Source: Budorcas taxicolor
Taxonomy: Eukaryota; Chordata; Mammalia; Artiodactyla; Bovidae
Direction of reading: 5' to 3'
NCBI RefSeq assembly: GCF_023091745.1
Contig: NC_068912.1
Span: 53,312,567 to 53,376,566, forward strand
Length of the DNA stretch: 64,000 nucleotides
Positions 32,978 through 43,753 of the stretch are shown here, in pieces. The notes beneath the pieces are model-generated. The model had not been told where the DNA came from, searched no databases, and worked only from the letters and a program-made list of their open reading frames with translations. Both the position numbers and the translations under genes were made by a program. Position 1 is the stretch's first letter; each line of letters begins with the position of its first letter.

Positions 32978-33123
32978 ATTTTGGTACTGACCATCTGGTG
33001 ATGTCCATGAGTAGAGTCATCTCTTGTGTTCTTGGAAGAGGGTGTTTGCTATGACCGGTGTGTTCTCTTGGCAAATTCTGTTAGCTTTTGCCCTGCTTCA
33101 TTTTGCACTCCAAGGTCAAACTT

Positions 33124-33817
33124 GAAATCATTTTGACTCCACAGTTATTAACATTGCTTAATCGCTGATTTGCATGGGGCTGGGGGAGCACAATAACCTG
33201 ATTCTCTAGCTCTCATCATTACCAGAGGAAGACTTTTTACGTCTGTCCCCTGACATTTCTCCCTCTTCCCGTTTGTAATACTTCTCGTTTTCCTCCACCT
33301 CTGCTTCTACCCTTTCAATTGTTTAATATTTTTCCTCAGACAGACCCTGCTACTGCCTCTGTCCACCACACTCCATTTCTGCCCGTCCTTTTGGGGCTTA
33401 TGGTCTTTGTTTATAACCTGGGGCTTCTTGTCTGCTGGCTTTTCTAATCCCAACTTTGCCCATTAAGAAGTATAACCTATGAATTGGAAGTAAATAAATA
33501 TGGCAGTACTGATAATAATATGATATTTTTGAGAAGTCTCCCTTGATTTGATGAGATACTTCAGCTCCACAGAGAAGTAATGCCCTGCTCAGAGCCCTCA
33601 CATAAGAACATATCAAGCTGTCCTCACTTGCTCTAAACCACGAGCTTCATTCACTGGCTTGGCCCTTATTGGCTCTAACAGTCTTGGCTAATCCCTTTAC
33701 CTTGCACCCAATTCATTCTTTCTGAGCTTTGACCTTGACCTGCTCCCAGGTTGGGTTGTCATGACTGCTGCTTGGCTCTCAGCGCACACAGGGCCCCCAG
33801 ATAGCATCCCCTCTTGT
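33124..33817. other. unassigned single-copy DNA
   Basis: No repeat or coding signal was recognised. Confidence 0.45.
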
Positions 33818-34031
33818 TAGGAGCACAGACTTTCAAGTCAAACTATGCTCAAGTCTTGGGTCTACCACTCAGCAGCTCCCTGACCTTGAGCCAGAAACTC
33901 AGAGTTACATAGACCTAGTATATGCGTCATGGGAATAATGATAGCACCTACCCCAGAGGGTGCTTGTGAGGATTAAAATAGACAGTGAGGTTTAAATGAA
34001 ATGTTATGTGTAAGGCAGTGCAGTGCCTGGG
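33818..34031 (+). mobile_element. MIR SINE
   Basis: 'Gagcacagactttcaagtca', 'ctcaagtcttgggtctacca', 'atgggaataatgatagcacc', 'cttgtgaggattaaaataga', 'cagtgcctgggacag': a clear MIR. Confidence 0.88.
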
Positions 34032-34043
34032 ACAGTGAATATT

Positions 34044-34425
34044 TTTTTTAATCATTTCCATGTCTTTATTGATATTCTTTATATGATGAAACATTGTCAT
34101 CACACTTTTTTGTTTGTTTACTTATTTATTTTTGGCTGATCTGGGTCTTCATTGCTGCATGTGGGCTTTCTGTAGTTGAGGCAAGCAGGGGCTACTCTTC
34201 GCTGCAGTGTGTAGATCTCTCATTGCAGTGGCCTCTCTTGTTGTGGAGCACAGGCTCTAGATGCTCAGGCTTCAGTAGTTGCAACTCGCGGGCTCCAGAG
34301 CGTGGGATCAATAGTTGTGGCACATGGACTCCACAGCATGTGGAATCTCCCCTGACCAGGAATCAAACCCATGTCCCCTGCATTGGCAGGCAGATTCTTA
34401 ACCACTGGACCACCAGGGAAGCCCA
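34044..34425 (-). mobile_element. CHR-2-type SINE with extra 3' flank and TSD
   Basis: Antisense CHR-2 body ('tttggctgatctgggtcttc', 'ggctactcttcgctgcagtg', 'ctcttgttgtggagcacagg', 'attcttaaccactggaccacc', 'agggaagccc') at ~34128-34425. The duplication acagtgaatatt (34032-34043) / acactgaatatt (34426-34437) places a further ~55-60 nt and an A8 run inside the insertion. That stretch carries an AATAAA (minus strand, 34065-34070) ~15 nt before the A run. See findings. Confidence 0.85.
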
Positions 34426-34574
34426 ACACTGAATATTATTGTAATCTGATCTTGTGGTCAGGATCCAGACCACTTCCTTTAATGGGTGACAAGCAATATT
34501 TGAAGAATTGAGCTTAAACATAAAGTATAAGTGAATACTGTAGTTGGCTCTTCTAAGCCTGACCACTCATGTAG

Positions 34575-34725
34575 CACATGTTTATTCAGGGCCTACAGAG
34601 TACTGGTTACTGTCGTAGGTTAATAAGCATAATCTTTTAAAAAGGAGCTGACAACCTATTGGAAGAAACAGACCCATGCAAACAAAATAGCAATCCTTAT
34701 AGCAATTCTTTTTTGCTAGCTAAAC
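34575..34725 (-). mobile_element. possible L2-like fragment
   Basis: 'Catgtttattcagggcctacagag' and 'ggagctgacaacctattgg' echo the L2-like repeat at 966-1215. Tentative. Confidence 0.35.
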
Positions 34726-34755
34726 AAAGATCCGAGGAGATACACCAAAGTTATA

Positions 34756-34969
34756 TGGGGTGTCCCTGGTGGCTCAGGGTGTAAAGAATCTGCCTGCAGT
34801 GCAGGAGACCTGGGTTACATCCCTGGGTTGGAAGATCCCTTGGAGAAAGGAATGGCTACCCACTCTGGTATTCTTAGCTGGAGAATTCCATGGACAGAAG
34901 AGCCTGGAGGGCTACAGTCCATGGGGTCACAAAGAGTCGGACATGACTGAGTGACTAACATACACACAT
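34756..34969 (+). mobile_element. Bov-tA SINE with TSD
   Basis: Sense copy; TSD accaaagttata (34744-34755) / accaatgttata (34970-34981), one mismatch. It ends with a (ca)n-like tail. Confidence 0.96.
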
Positions 34970-34992
34970 ACCAATGTTATAAAGTGTTCTTG

Positions 34993-35205
34993 GGAAGCTT
35001 CCCTGGTGGCTCAGAGGATAAAGCGTCTGCCTGCAATGCAGGGGAACTGGGTTCGATCCCTGGGTTGGGAAGATCCCCTGGAGAAGGAAATGGCAACCCA
35101 CTCCAGTATTCTTGCCTGGAGAATCCCATGGACAGAGGAGCCTGGCAAGCTACAGTCCATTGTGTTGCCAAGAGTCAGATATGACTGAGCAACTTCACAC
35201 ACTCA
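34993..35205 (+). mobile_element. Bov-tA SINE
   Basis: A close consensus match with an intact polymerase III B box, ggttcgatccc, at 35050-35060. It lies 11 nt after the duplicated site of the previous SINE, giving a tandem pair. Probably a young copy. Confidence 0.97.
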
Positions 35206-35579
35206 CACACTGGGAAACTTGGCTTGTAAAAAACCTATCTGAGTTTAATGGCCCCCTGAGCTCTGGCTCCTATTGGAGGCAGCTTTGAAGACTACCTTTG
35301 AAGACCAGGAAGGGTGAGGAAGAGGGCATGGCTTCCCTGAGGTCTGGCCTCAAAAGGCACCCCAAACTCCAAAGATCCAGGGCCAAGGCAAGCCTGTCAA
35401 CACAGTTGCTATGATAGTGTGATAGAGCTACCCACACATCTCAGAAAGGCAACCACAAGGTGTAAACAAAATGCCCGTTTTTGAATTAACTTCTCATCGC
35501 ATTTTTCCCCAGAGCATGGGCAGCAGCGGCAGGGGCCTGGGATACTGCTTTCCTTTCTACTGCCGTTTATAAATTCAAA
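35206..35579. other. unassigned single-copy DNA
   Basis: No repeat or coding signal was recognised. Confidence 0.45.
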
Positions 35580-35702
35580 CGGCAAGGATACTGGAATGGG
35601 TTGCCATTTCCTTCTTCAGGGGATCTTCCTGACCAAGGGATTGAACCTGGGTCTCCTGCATTATAGGCAGAATTTTACCATCTGAGCCACCAGGGAAGCC
35701 CA
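35580..35702 (-). mobile_element. Bov-tA SINE, 3'-truncated
   Basis: Antisense tRNA-like head and part of the body only ('ggatactggaatgggttgcc', 'cattataggcagaattttacc', 'gagccaccagggaagccc'). Confidence 0.92.
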
Positions 35703-36589
35703 GAAAAAGCATCACTGATCTCAAATTAATCTCCTTCTCCTCAGCCCAGAGGATTCAAGCCTCAGGTCCATCATCTCCCAGCAAATCACCCTGCATACTC
35801 TCTTGAACAAAGAGCATCCATGATCGCTGACATACATGTTCTGGATACAGGATAAAGGAGACTGTGTCACAGCCGTGGTGGGAGCTGTTTTCTTCCCCCT
35901 TTTCTCTTTTCTTTCTTTTGTTTTGAGGTTGTGTTGTTGTTGTTGTTGTTTTAAACGCCTTTTTAAAAGACAACAGAAAAGGCTCTCCTTTAGGGAACAT
36001 TTCCTGGTTCGAGGGAGGGTTAAATAAACAAATGATAACAACACCAATCAGCCCTCTTTGCTTACAGCCTGCGGAGTCAATCTGCCTCCTGGCTGCGGAG
36101 CTACCAACCAGCAAAGGCAAACTAATTAGACACAGACAAACACTTAGGCAATCACACCTTGTGAATGTAAGCGTCTTCCTGTCATTTGGCAAGTCTCTCA
36201 GCTGCCTCTGAGCGTGAGACAACAAATCCCCTGCAAACAAGTTCCCCGCTCTCCCGTTAGTGAGACCTAACGGATCACAATGGCTGGAGGTGAAAGGTGG
36301 CAGTCTCGTCAGGTAATGACATCTCTCCAACAGCCCATATTAAAACAGCCACACTTGTTTAGACTAGCCTATTTGCACCTACCTACAGAGGGCCTTTTTA
36401 ATGTAATTATTAGCCTCTGCCGCCCTGCTTAGGATTGGAAAATATCGTTCATTTTCATCTTGTTGCAGCTACCGCTGCTACCTCCTATTCCATCTCAGGC
36501 ACCTCATCTTCCCACAACTAAGTGCAGAAACAGGCAGGAGCCAGAAGAGCTGAATTAACAAGAACAAGTTGGCAGGTGAGCTATGTGAC
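35703..36589. other. single-copy DNA; candidate conserved noncoding stretch at 36040-36500
   Basis: No repeat family apart from the (ttg)n. The 36040-36500 part is repeat-free, with TAATTA cores at 36123-36128 and 36404-36409. A 191-codon minus-strand frame (35755-36330) spans much of it but has no domain and contains the poly-threonine coded by the (ttg)n; I do not call it a gene. Confidence 0.4.
35926..35951. repeat. (TTG)n short tandem repeat
   Basis: About seven ttg units. Confidence 0.9.
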
Positions 36590-36616
36590 AAAAAAAAAAA
36601 AGAGAGAGAGAGAGAG
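36589..36616. repeat. A-run and (GA)n microsatellite
   Basis: Twelve or so A followed by about seven ga units. Confidence 0.95.
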
Positions 36617-37264
36617 ATTTGACAATATATTCTAATCACTACCTGTCGGTGGAAATCTTGAAAAAAAATTTAAATGGCTGTTCTCAGAGACACCAAAAAG
36701 CTACTGTAATAATTGACCAAACCCAGAGATAAAAAAAAAAAGCAAAGAGGTTGGAAAAACAAGAGTGTGCAGCCAATGAACAGCTGTATGTGCTTAAAAA
36801 AGGAAAAGAAACAGAATGAGGCTAGAATCTATTGACAGCCTGGCTTCAGGAGTTCTGATAACTGTTCATCATAGTGCAGAATTTGGCCTTTGACATGTTA
36901 AGTAGCTGGAAGGGATAGTCCCACCTGACCTCACTCTGTGTTATACAAACACATGCATCACCATGTAAAAGTTTGGCTGATGCATTATAGACCTGTAGGT
37001 CAAAGACCAGAATTTATAAGTCCCCCGGATGGTTTCCATCTCCGCTTCTAACTATCCAGGTCACATTCGGGCAGAGCAGAGAGGCAATTCATCAACCCAC
37101 TATTAATTGTCAAATATCTACCTTTGCTTGGAGCTGTGCTCACTTAAAAATGAGGCAGTTGACTTTCTGTCGAGATGGTTTTTAGTCTTGCTCTTTATAC
37201 CTTATTGGGGCTCCAGTTATATCCTAGATTATGGTGATCCCTAATGAATGGCTATAAACAGGGA
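36617..37264. other. unassigned single-copy DNA
   Basis: Short A runs at ~36660 and ~36730; otherwise nothing recognised. Confidence 0.45.
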
Positions 37265-38165
37265 TTTTTAAAAAATTTATTTGTTTAGTGAAGGATAATT
37301 GCTTTACAGAATTTTGCTGTTTTCTGTCAAACCTCAACATGAATCAGCACTAGGTATACATATATCCCTTCCCTTTTAAAACTCCCTCCCATCTCCTTCC
37401 CCATTCCACCCCTCTAGGTTGATACAGAGCCCCTGTTTGAGTTCCCTGAGTCATACAGCGAATTCCCATTGGCTGTCGATTTTACATAAGGCAATGTAAG
37501 TTTCCATGTTACTCTTTCCATACATCTCACCCTCTCCTCCCCTCTCCCCGTGTCCATAAGTCTATTCTCTATGTCTGTTCCTCCACCAATGCCTTGTAAA
37601 TAAATTCTTTAGTACCGTTTTTTTAGATTCTGTATATTTGTGTTAGAATATGATATTTATCTTTCTCTTTCTGATTCACTTTGCTCTGTATAATAGGTTC
37701 TAGGTTTATCCACCTCTTCAGAACTGACCCAAATATGTTCCTTTTCATGGCTGAGTAATATTCCATTGTGTATATGTACTGCAACTTCTTTATCCATTCA
37801 TCTATTGATGGACATCTACATTGCTTCCATTTTCTAGCTATTGTAAATAGTGCTGCAATGAACAATGGGATACATGTGTATTTTTCAATTTTGGTTTCCT
37901 CAGGGTATATGCCTAGGAGTGGAATTGCCGAGTCATATGGTGGTTTTATTCCTAGTTTTTAAGGAATTTCCATACCATCTTCCACAGTGGCTGTATCAAT
38001 TTACTTTCCCACCAACAGTGCAAGAGCATTTCCTTTTCTCCACACCCTCTCCAGCATTTATTGTTTGTAGACTTTTCGATGATGGCCATTCTGACTGGTA
38101 TGAGATGATACCTCACTGTGGTTTTGATTTACATTTCTCTAATAATGAGCAATGTTGAGCAAGGG
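37265..38165 (-). mobile_element. Ruminant L1 (L1-BT-like), 3' end
   Basis: Antisense L1 3'UTR ('gaaggataattgctttacag', 'catatatcccttccc', 'cacccctctaggttgatac') followed by the ORF2 C-terminus ('catggctgagtaatattcca', 'tattgatggacatctacat', 'gtatatgcctaggagtgg'). On the minus strand, 37865-37623 still reads DEWIKKLQYIYTMEYYSAM. 5' truncated at ~38165, next to a T-rich run. Confidence 0.92.
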
Positions 38166-38199
38166 ATTTTTTTTTTTTAAAGGATACTAGACTGTTATT

Positions 38200-38324
38200 G
38201 CCTAGAGGAGGAAATGGCAACACACTCCAGCATTCGTGCCTGGAAAATCCCACAGAGGAGCCTGGTGGGCTACAGTCTGTGGGGTCACAAAGAGTTGAAC
38301 ACAACTGAGTGACTGAGCATTTCA
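38200..38324 (+). mobile_element. Bov-A SINE unit
   Basis: Sense Bov-A ('gaggaggaaatggcaacac', 'gagttgaacacaactgagtg'). The flanks gactgttatt (38190-38199) and ggctgttatt (38325-38334) form a likely TSD. Confidence 0.92.
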
Positions 38325-38538
38325 GGCTGTTATTAACAAGAGACTTTTGTATAAAGGGATGTATATCTTCCTATTTTCTTCCTATATTTTTTCCTTTGTC
38401 TCTCCACCTTTATCTTCTTCCTTCACTTTCCCCCAGTGGAAAAGACAGATTTTATAGAAGTCAGTTTCCAAGAGAAGTCATCAGGGCTATAGTGGTTCCA
38501 GAAACAAGGAACAGTCTAGGATAGATCACCAGGGGAGA

Positions 38539-38566
38539 GGAAAAAAAAAAAAAGACCCCCCCCCCA
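38539..38566. repeat. A-run plus C-run
   Basis: About 14 A, 'ga', then 10 C: a double homopolymer prone to length error. Confidence 0.95.
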
Positions 38567-38663
38567 TAAAGAGAGTAATTAGAAGGGAGCATTTATTTCA
38601 CATTTGTTAACCTACCACTTAGTGCTAAGGACTGTGTGGTGATTGAAGTAAAAGATGAGAAAT

Positions 38664-38776
38664 GGGAAATTCCCTGGTTGCTCAGTGGTTACAACTCTGC
38701 AATTCCACTGCCAGGGGCCAGGGTTCGATCTCTGGTTGGGTAACTAAGTCAATCAGGGCCAGAAAAAAAGAAAATC
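38664..38776 (+). mobile_element. CHR-1-type tRNA-derived SINE
   Basis: 'Gggaaattccctggttgctcagtgg', 'actgccaggggccagggttcg' and 'ggttgggtaactaag' in pieces, ending in an A-rich tail. This is the shorter cetartiodactyl tRNA SINE type. The B box ggttcgatct is largely kept. Confidence 0.82.
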
Positions 38777-41189
38777 AAGAAACAACTCATGGTGCAATGT
38801 ACTGAGCAAGAGAGGACTAACAGTAATGAATTAATTCATTAGCTATCTTAGTTAACTAAGAGGATTCCATCTTTAATCCTCTGATTCCAAATCAGACACA
38901 TGCCTAGCAGTGCATCGACCATACTGTCAGCGCAAGATTCAGAACTGCCTGCTCAAAACTAAAATGAGGACAAAAATTCACTTTTGAAATAGCAGATGAG
39001 AGGAGTTCAGTGAGAAATGGCATTGTTTTTTACTAGTAAAAGACACAATTTTAACAAAAACACTTAGAGAGGAAAATAAAAGAAATAAGATCAGAGTATT
39101 GCTTTGCTCTCTCTGGCTCTCTTTTCCAAGCAAGAAACAGAAGACTTCTGTACCAAGGTGGGGGTACGAAGCCTGTGCCTTGATGCCCACCCACTGTGCA
39201 CGTGTATAGAGCTATAGGGCTGAACACTCACACCCTCAGAACGGGCCCAAGTCACTCCACCCATTCACTGGAAAATCCCACCATAGGGGTCAGAGGCCAC
39301 AAGCCACCAGGGCCCCAAAGGGTCAGGAAACCACAGATTGGAGGAAGAGATTCTCTGTTGATGCGACTGCATTGTGTCCACCAGGAAGAGGGTCCTTAAT
39401 GTTTTTGGAGTGATCAGCCAAGGCCAGAGATCTGGGAGCAACAGAGGACAGGGTACCCTGGAGGGTGAGAAAGCTCAGGCCTTGATTCACTCAATTAATC
39501 TAAGGAAGCTGCCACCCCACCCTACACAGGAGTCCAGGCTGCTGTCCTAGCTTCACCCAGCCTTTGCAAGCATCAGACAGTCAACCAAAGGACCGCCTGG
39601 CCTCAGGAACCTTTTCAGAGCGTGTTCCAATGCCTGCCTGGGTCAGTCCCAGTCAGCTCCTTGTCCACAGTATCTAACTCTGAATTTGTAGCTATGACCA
39701 TAGCCAGAGCCTATGATGAGGGCGGAAAAGAGAATGATGTTCATTGCACATTGCTTCTGAAAGCAGATTGGTGCAATCTTTTTCAGAAATATTTCTTTTA
39801 AAGCCACTTAAAAGTACCAGTGCCTAAGCAAGGGTTAAAACCCCAAATTCCTTTGGGGCCCAGGCATATGACTTAGCTGTTTAAATCAGTGTGGGTACTC
39901 CCAGCGAGCAGTATGAGCTGGTGAGAGTTCTCATAGTGCATCTACAAGCCACTTCTTCTGCAGGCCACCTCTGTCCCATGACATAAAGGGTTAACCGTGA
40001 CTCTCTCTGTATTTGAAATGATACATTTCCAGAAGGCTCCATAATGCTCAAATTTTGTCAGACTCTAATTATAAAAGCTATACCAGGATCAGTTGCCAGG
40101 GTCCTCCTTATATTTTTAACTTCTCCCCTTCTGAGAACAGTAGGAAATACCAGTGGCAACTGCTTGACCTAAATGACACTATGGTTTTGGCAGAAAGGTG
40201 GTCTCAACTGAGAAGTAAGATGAAATTATGCAGCATCCAGGGCTCCATATGGCCCCTCAGTCAGGGGTACCATTAGAGTACATCAAATGCATTACCTTCT
40301 CTCAAAGAGCTGGCTGGGGGCCTGCTCATTCCATCTGACCACCTGTCCCCCTTTCCCTCTCTGTCACAAAGACTCCTTCCTCTCCTTCTACTGCACCAGT
40401 GCCGGCAAGCTCAGCCACTGCCAGTCAGAGTGGAGGTGGGGCAGCCATTGAGATATCTGGGGACCACCGGCTTGTCCCAGGGCCAGCATCCCTCAGATCT
40501 CTCCAAGACTAAAGACAGGTCAGCTGTCCCTTTGGGAGAGGGTCTAACGGAGTCACTGGTTCAGAATTCAAAGGTCAGTAAAAAGTGTTCATTCTTTAAA
40601 GAGTCATGAGGCTGCACAAAGAAGGGAGAAGCCTGGCCCATAAACATATGAGCAGGGTTTCTGGGTTTCTGGGTTCCCCAAGCTCACTGGAATTGTTTGC
40701 AATGCAAAGCAGGGTCTTACACACTTGGTTCACATTCGGATGGAAATATTTTGCATCTGATGGGGAACACATGTTTGGAAGACAGAAAAATCTTCTTGTT
40801 AAAACATAACAACTCAGGAATGACAAATGGAGTGTGGGTGGGGGAAAAAAAATAACACAACCCACCTTCCTCCTAACTCTGCTGGAATCAGTGTTGGCTT
40901 TGGGAGCAGCTCTCTGCAGCACTATCCTGAATGTCCAAACTGAAGACAGTCATTTTCAGCTTTTATAGCATGACCCCTCCCTCATTTCCATTCATTATTT
41001 CTTACCAGAGAAGCCCGTTGAATAAACCTGTCATTCCTGGAGCCCGCCTTTCCCCAGCAGCACAGTGCAAGGCCAGCCTCCACATTCACAGAGAGACGTG
41101 AGGAAGAGCTCTTCACAGTGTGTAGCACCCAGAATTGTCGGGTCCTGGTTCGAACTGAAGAATGGAATTACCTTTGTAATGAAATTACC
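38777..41189. other. unassigned single-copy DNA (2.4 kb)
   Basis: The longest stretch with no repeat I recognise. The frames here (up to 108 codons at 40596-40922) show no domain, and no convincing splice-bounded exon was seen. Confidence 0.5.
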
Positions 41190-41402
41190 TGGGCTTCCCA
41201 AGTGGCATAGTGGTACAGAACCTGCTTGCTAATGCAGGAGACTTAAGAGACGGGGGTTTGAACCCTGGGTTAGGAAGATCCCCTGAAGAAGGGCATGGCA
41301 ACCCACTCCAGTATTCTTGCCTGAAGAATCCCGTGGACAGAGGAGCCTGGCAGGTTATAGTCCATAGGTTCATAAAGACAAGTGACTAAGCACTCACACA
41401 GG
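41190..41402 (+). mobile_element. Bov-tA SINE
   Basis: Sense copy from 'gggcttcccaagtggcatag' to 'gacaagtgactaagcactc'; a small insert (ttaagagacgggg) lies before the B-box region. Confidence 0.94.
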
Positions 41403-41439
41403 CTGAGATACTCAGCACAGGAGAAGACAAATTCTAACC

Positions 41440-41530
41440 ATAACTGTCTTTATGCTTTTGAAACCTCTACCTCCTATTAAATGTATAGTTCTGGCCCCAG
41501 TAAGTGCTCAACAAATATTGTTCATTAGTT
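41440..41530 (+). mobile_element. L2 3'-end fragment (tentative)
   Basis: 'Ccagtaagtgctcaacaaatattgttc' resembles the L2 3' terminus. Confidence 0.4.
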
Positions 41531-42055
41531 AATGATCAAGTCTCCTCTCCCAGCCCCTGTGCAGAAGGACTCTGCATGATTCTCCTTAAAGGCTTTGCTG
41601 CTGCTCAAGAACCCCTTTCTTCAGAAACCCCTGCTTTGAGGTGAAATTACACCAAGAAGAAGAAGCACCTTCCCAGCAAGGAGCCAACAGAAGGCATGAC
41701 TTGAAAATGGCCAGAGGCACTTGAAAGCTCAATTTCACTTTTATCAGTAACTTCAGATTTTTTAAAGATGAATCATTAATGGGAAAAGAAAACGTTGACT
41801 TACTCTGAATTCACCTACCACCCCTCCTGGCGGGGGGAGATGTGGGACCTCCCTAACAGGTAAGACTTTGAGTTTCACTTCCATGACAGCTCTTCATTGC
41901 CACCAATTAAGGGTTGTGTTCAGTGATACTATCAGTTCACCTTTCTGTTTTTCAGACTCTTGTGGTCACTTAGGAACTGAGGCATTTTCCTGTATTATAT
42001 GGTGGCAATAGGAAAATGGAAAAGTAGCTATTAACAAGGTTTGGTTAGAGCTGAA
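41531..42055. other. unassigned single-copy DNA
   Basis: No repeat or coding signal was recognised. Confidence 0.45.
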
Positions 42056-42440
42056 AACTTTTTATTTATGTTTTAAAATTCATTTTAATTGGAGGATAAT
42101 TGCTTTATAATGTTATGTTGGTTTCTGCTCTACAACAACCTGAATCAGGCATAAGTATACATATATCCCTTCCCTCTTGAGCCTCCCTCCCCTCTAGGTC
42201 ATCACAGAGAACCAAGCTAAGCTCCTTCACTTTACAGCAGATTCCCATGAGCTATCTATTTTACACACAATAGTTTATATACGCGAATTCTACTCTTTTC
42301 AATTCATCCCACCCTCTCCTTCCCCAACTGGGCCCGCAAGTCCATTCTCTACACCTGCATCTTTATTCCTGCCTTGCAAATAGGTTCATCAGTACCATTT
42401 TTCAAGATTCCATATATATGCATTAACATATGACACTTGC
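42056..42440 (-). mobile_element. Ruminant L1 3'UTR fragment, antisense
   Basis: 'Ttggaggataattgctttat', 'atacatatatcccttccc', 'cctcccctctaggtcatcac', 'cttgcaaataggttcatcag', 'taccatttttcaagattcc'. It faces a sense L1 fragment ~70 bp away. Confidence 0.9.
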
Positions 42441-42504
42441 TTAACAGTAAAATCCCTCTTTCAATGAAATCTGAAGTAGAAGCCCAGATTATAAGCCAGA
42501 TAAA

Positions 42505-42862
42505 AGTAGTGCTGCTACCATTTACGATAGCTAGGACATGGAAGCAACCTAGATGTCCACTGAGAGATGAATGGATAAAGAAGTTGTGGTACAGGTATAC
42601 AATGGAATGTGATTCAGAATTTGAGTCAGCTATTGTGAAGTGGATGAACCTAGAGCCTGTTATACAGAATGAAGTAAGTCAGAAAGAGAAAAATACCATA
42701 TATTAGCACATAGGTATGGGATCTAGAAAAATGGTACTGATGAAACTGTTAGTAGGGAAGGAATGGAGATGCAGAAATAGAGAATGGACTCATGGATGCA
42801 GAGGGGGGAGGAAAAAGGTAAGATGAATTGAGAGAGAATAGCATTTAAAACCTTTACTTTGG
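42505..42862 (+). mobile_element. Ruminant L1 ORF2-end/3'UTR fragment, sense
   Basis: 'Gatagctaggacatggaagc', 'gatgaatggataaagaagtt', 'acctagagcctgttataca' and 'gatctagaaaaatggtactg'. The frame 42437-42706 reads DEWIKKLWYRYTMEC, the same ORF2 end as at 37865. It overlaps, in consensus terms, with the antisense fragment. Confidence 0.88.
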
Positions 42863-43059
42863 ATGTTTATATTTCCTTTTCAAGTGGAATGGCCTCTCTT
42901 GTCTCTGCCATACACTCCATCTCAAATTAGTAACATCTTAACCATCTTCCCAATCCCTCTTCAATGCAGTGTTTTCCATGGAGTCTTGATTCTCTGCACC
43001 AGATGTGACTGATTCCTCCAACCACAGTGTCAGGCTCCCTAGGATCTGATCTTGGCCCT

Positions 43060-43245
43060 GCATGTTCTTGGCTGTGGACCCTGGAAAAGGTACTGAAATT
43101 CAGTGTGCCCAGTTTCCTCATCTGTAAACTGTGGAGAAGAATACAGCCTACCTCAAAGGACTTGAGATTCAAATAATCCAATTTGTGACAAACGCTTAGG
43201 AAAGTATCTGTAAACATTTAACTGAACGAAAGTGTTATTATCAGT
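43060..43245 (+). mobile_element. MIR SINE
   Basis: 'Cccagtttcctcatctgtaaact', 'tacagcctacctcaaagga' and 'gtgttattatcagttctta' are MIR text. Confidence 0.75.
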
Positions 43246-43470
43246 TCTTACCTGTGAGAGCTAATAGGACCTTAATATCTCTAAAAGATCTTGCCTTCCT
43301 TCCTTTCTTATATGTATGGTATCTTGCCCATCTACTTCTTTCCATTCTTAGATGTTTAAAGGGAACTCTCATTTCCCTCAGCCAGCAGGGAAACTCTGGG
43401 CAACCTGAAGTTCTCCACTTTAGCTTAATGTACTTGGGAACAGAAACAATGCTGTCTCTTATCACTGTAG

Positions 43471-43504
43471 CTATATATAGATATATAGATATATAGATAT
43501 ATAT
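43471..43504. repeat. (ATATAG)n microsatellite
   Basis: Alternating ta/gatata units just before the SINE. Confidence 0.93.
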
Positions 43505-43709
43505 ACTGTTAGTCCATCAGTCATGTCCAACTCTTTGCAACCCCGTGGATTGTAGCCTGCCAGTCTCTTCTGCCCATGGAATTCTCCAGGCAAGAATACT
43601 AGAGTAGGTTTCCATTCTCTTCTCCAGCAGATCTTCCCAATGCCAGGATTGAACCTGGGTCTCCTGCATTGCTGGTAGATTCTTTACTGTCTGAGCCACC
43701 AGGGAGGCC

Positions 43710-43711
<2 letters not shown>
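43505..43711 (-). mobile_element. Bov-tA SINE between two microsatellites
   Basis: Antisense full copy ('tcagtcatgtccaactcttt', 'ccaggcaagaatactagag', 'gagccaccagggaggcc') with an atata-rich repeat on one side and (ca)n on the other. Confidence 0.95.

Positions 43712-43753
<42 letters not shown>

Larger units (their letters stand above)
30777..33123 (-). mobile_element. BovB LINE, longest copy in the window
   Basis: Antisense from the 3' terminus (gttcagttcagttcagttcag) to 'cactccaaggtcaaacttg', about 2.35 kb of a ~3.2-kb element, so 5' truncated. The minus strand carries in order an APE endonuclease C-terminus (32977-32690), a linker (32517-32251), the RT start (32239-32024), the RT core (32073-31552), a YADD-containing piece (near 31540) and the C-terminal part (31225-31001). 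It is of the older subfamily and heavily frameshifted. Confidence 0.96.

Noticed and set aside
35050..35060. tRNA gene suggested by a perfect B box
   Set aside because: It is the tRNA-derived head of a Bov-tA SINE; no cloverleaf or anticodon arm is intact. The same holds at 49354-49364 and 51291-51300.
40596..40922. 108-codon minus frame as an exon
   Set aside because: No recognisable protein, no paired splice sites supporting it; it lies in single-copy DNA, so it could only be settled by RNA data.
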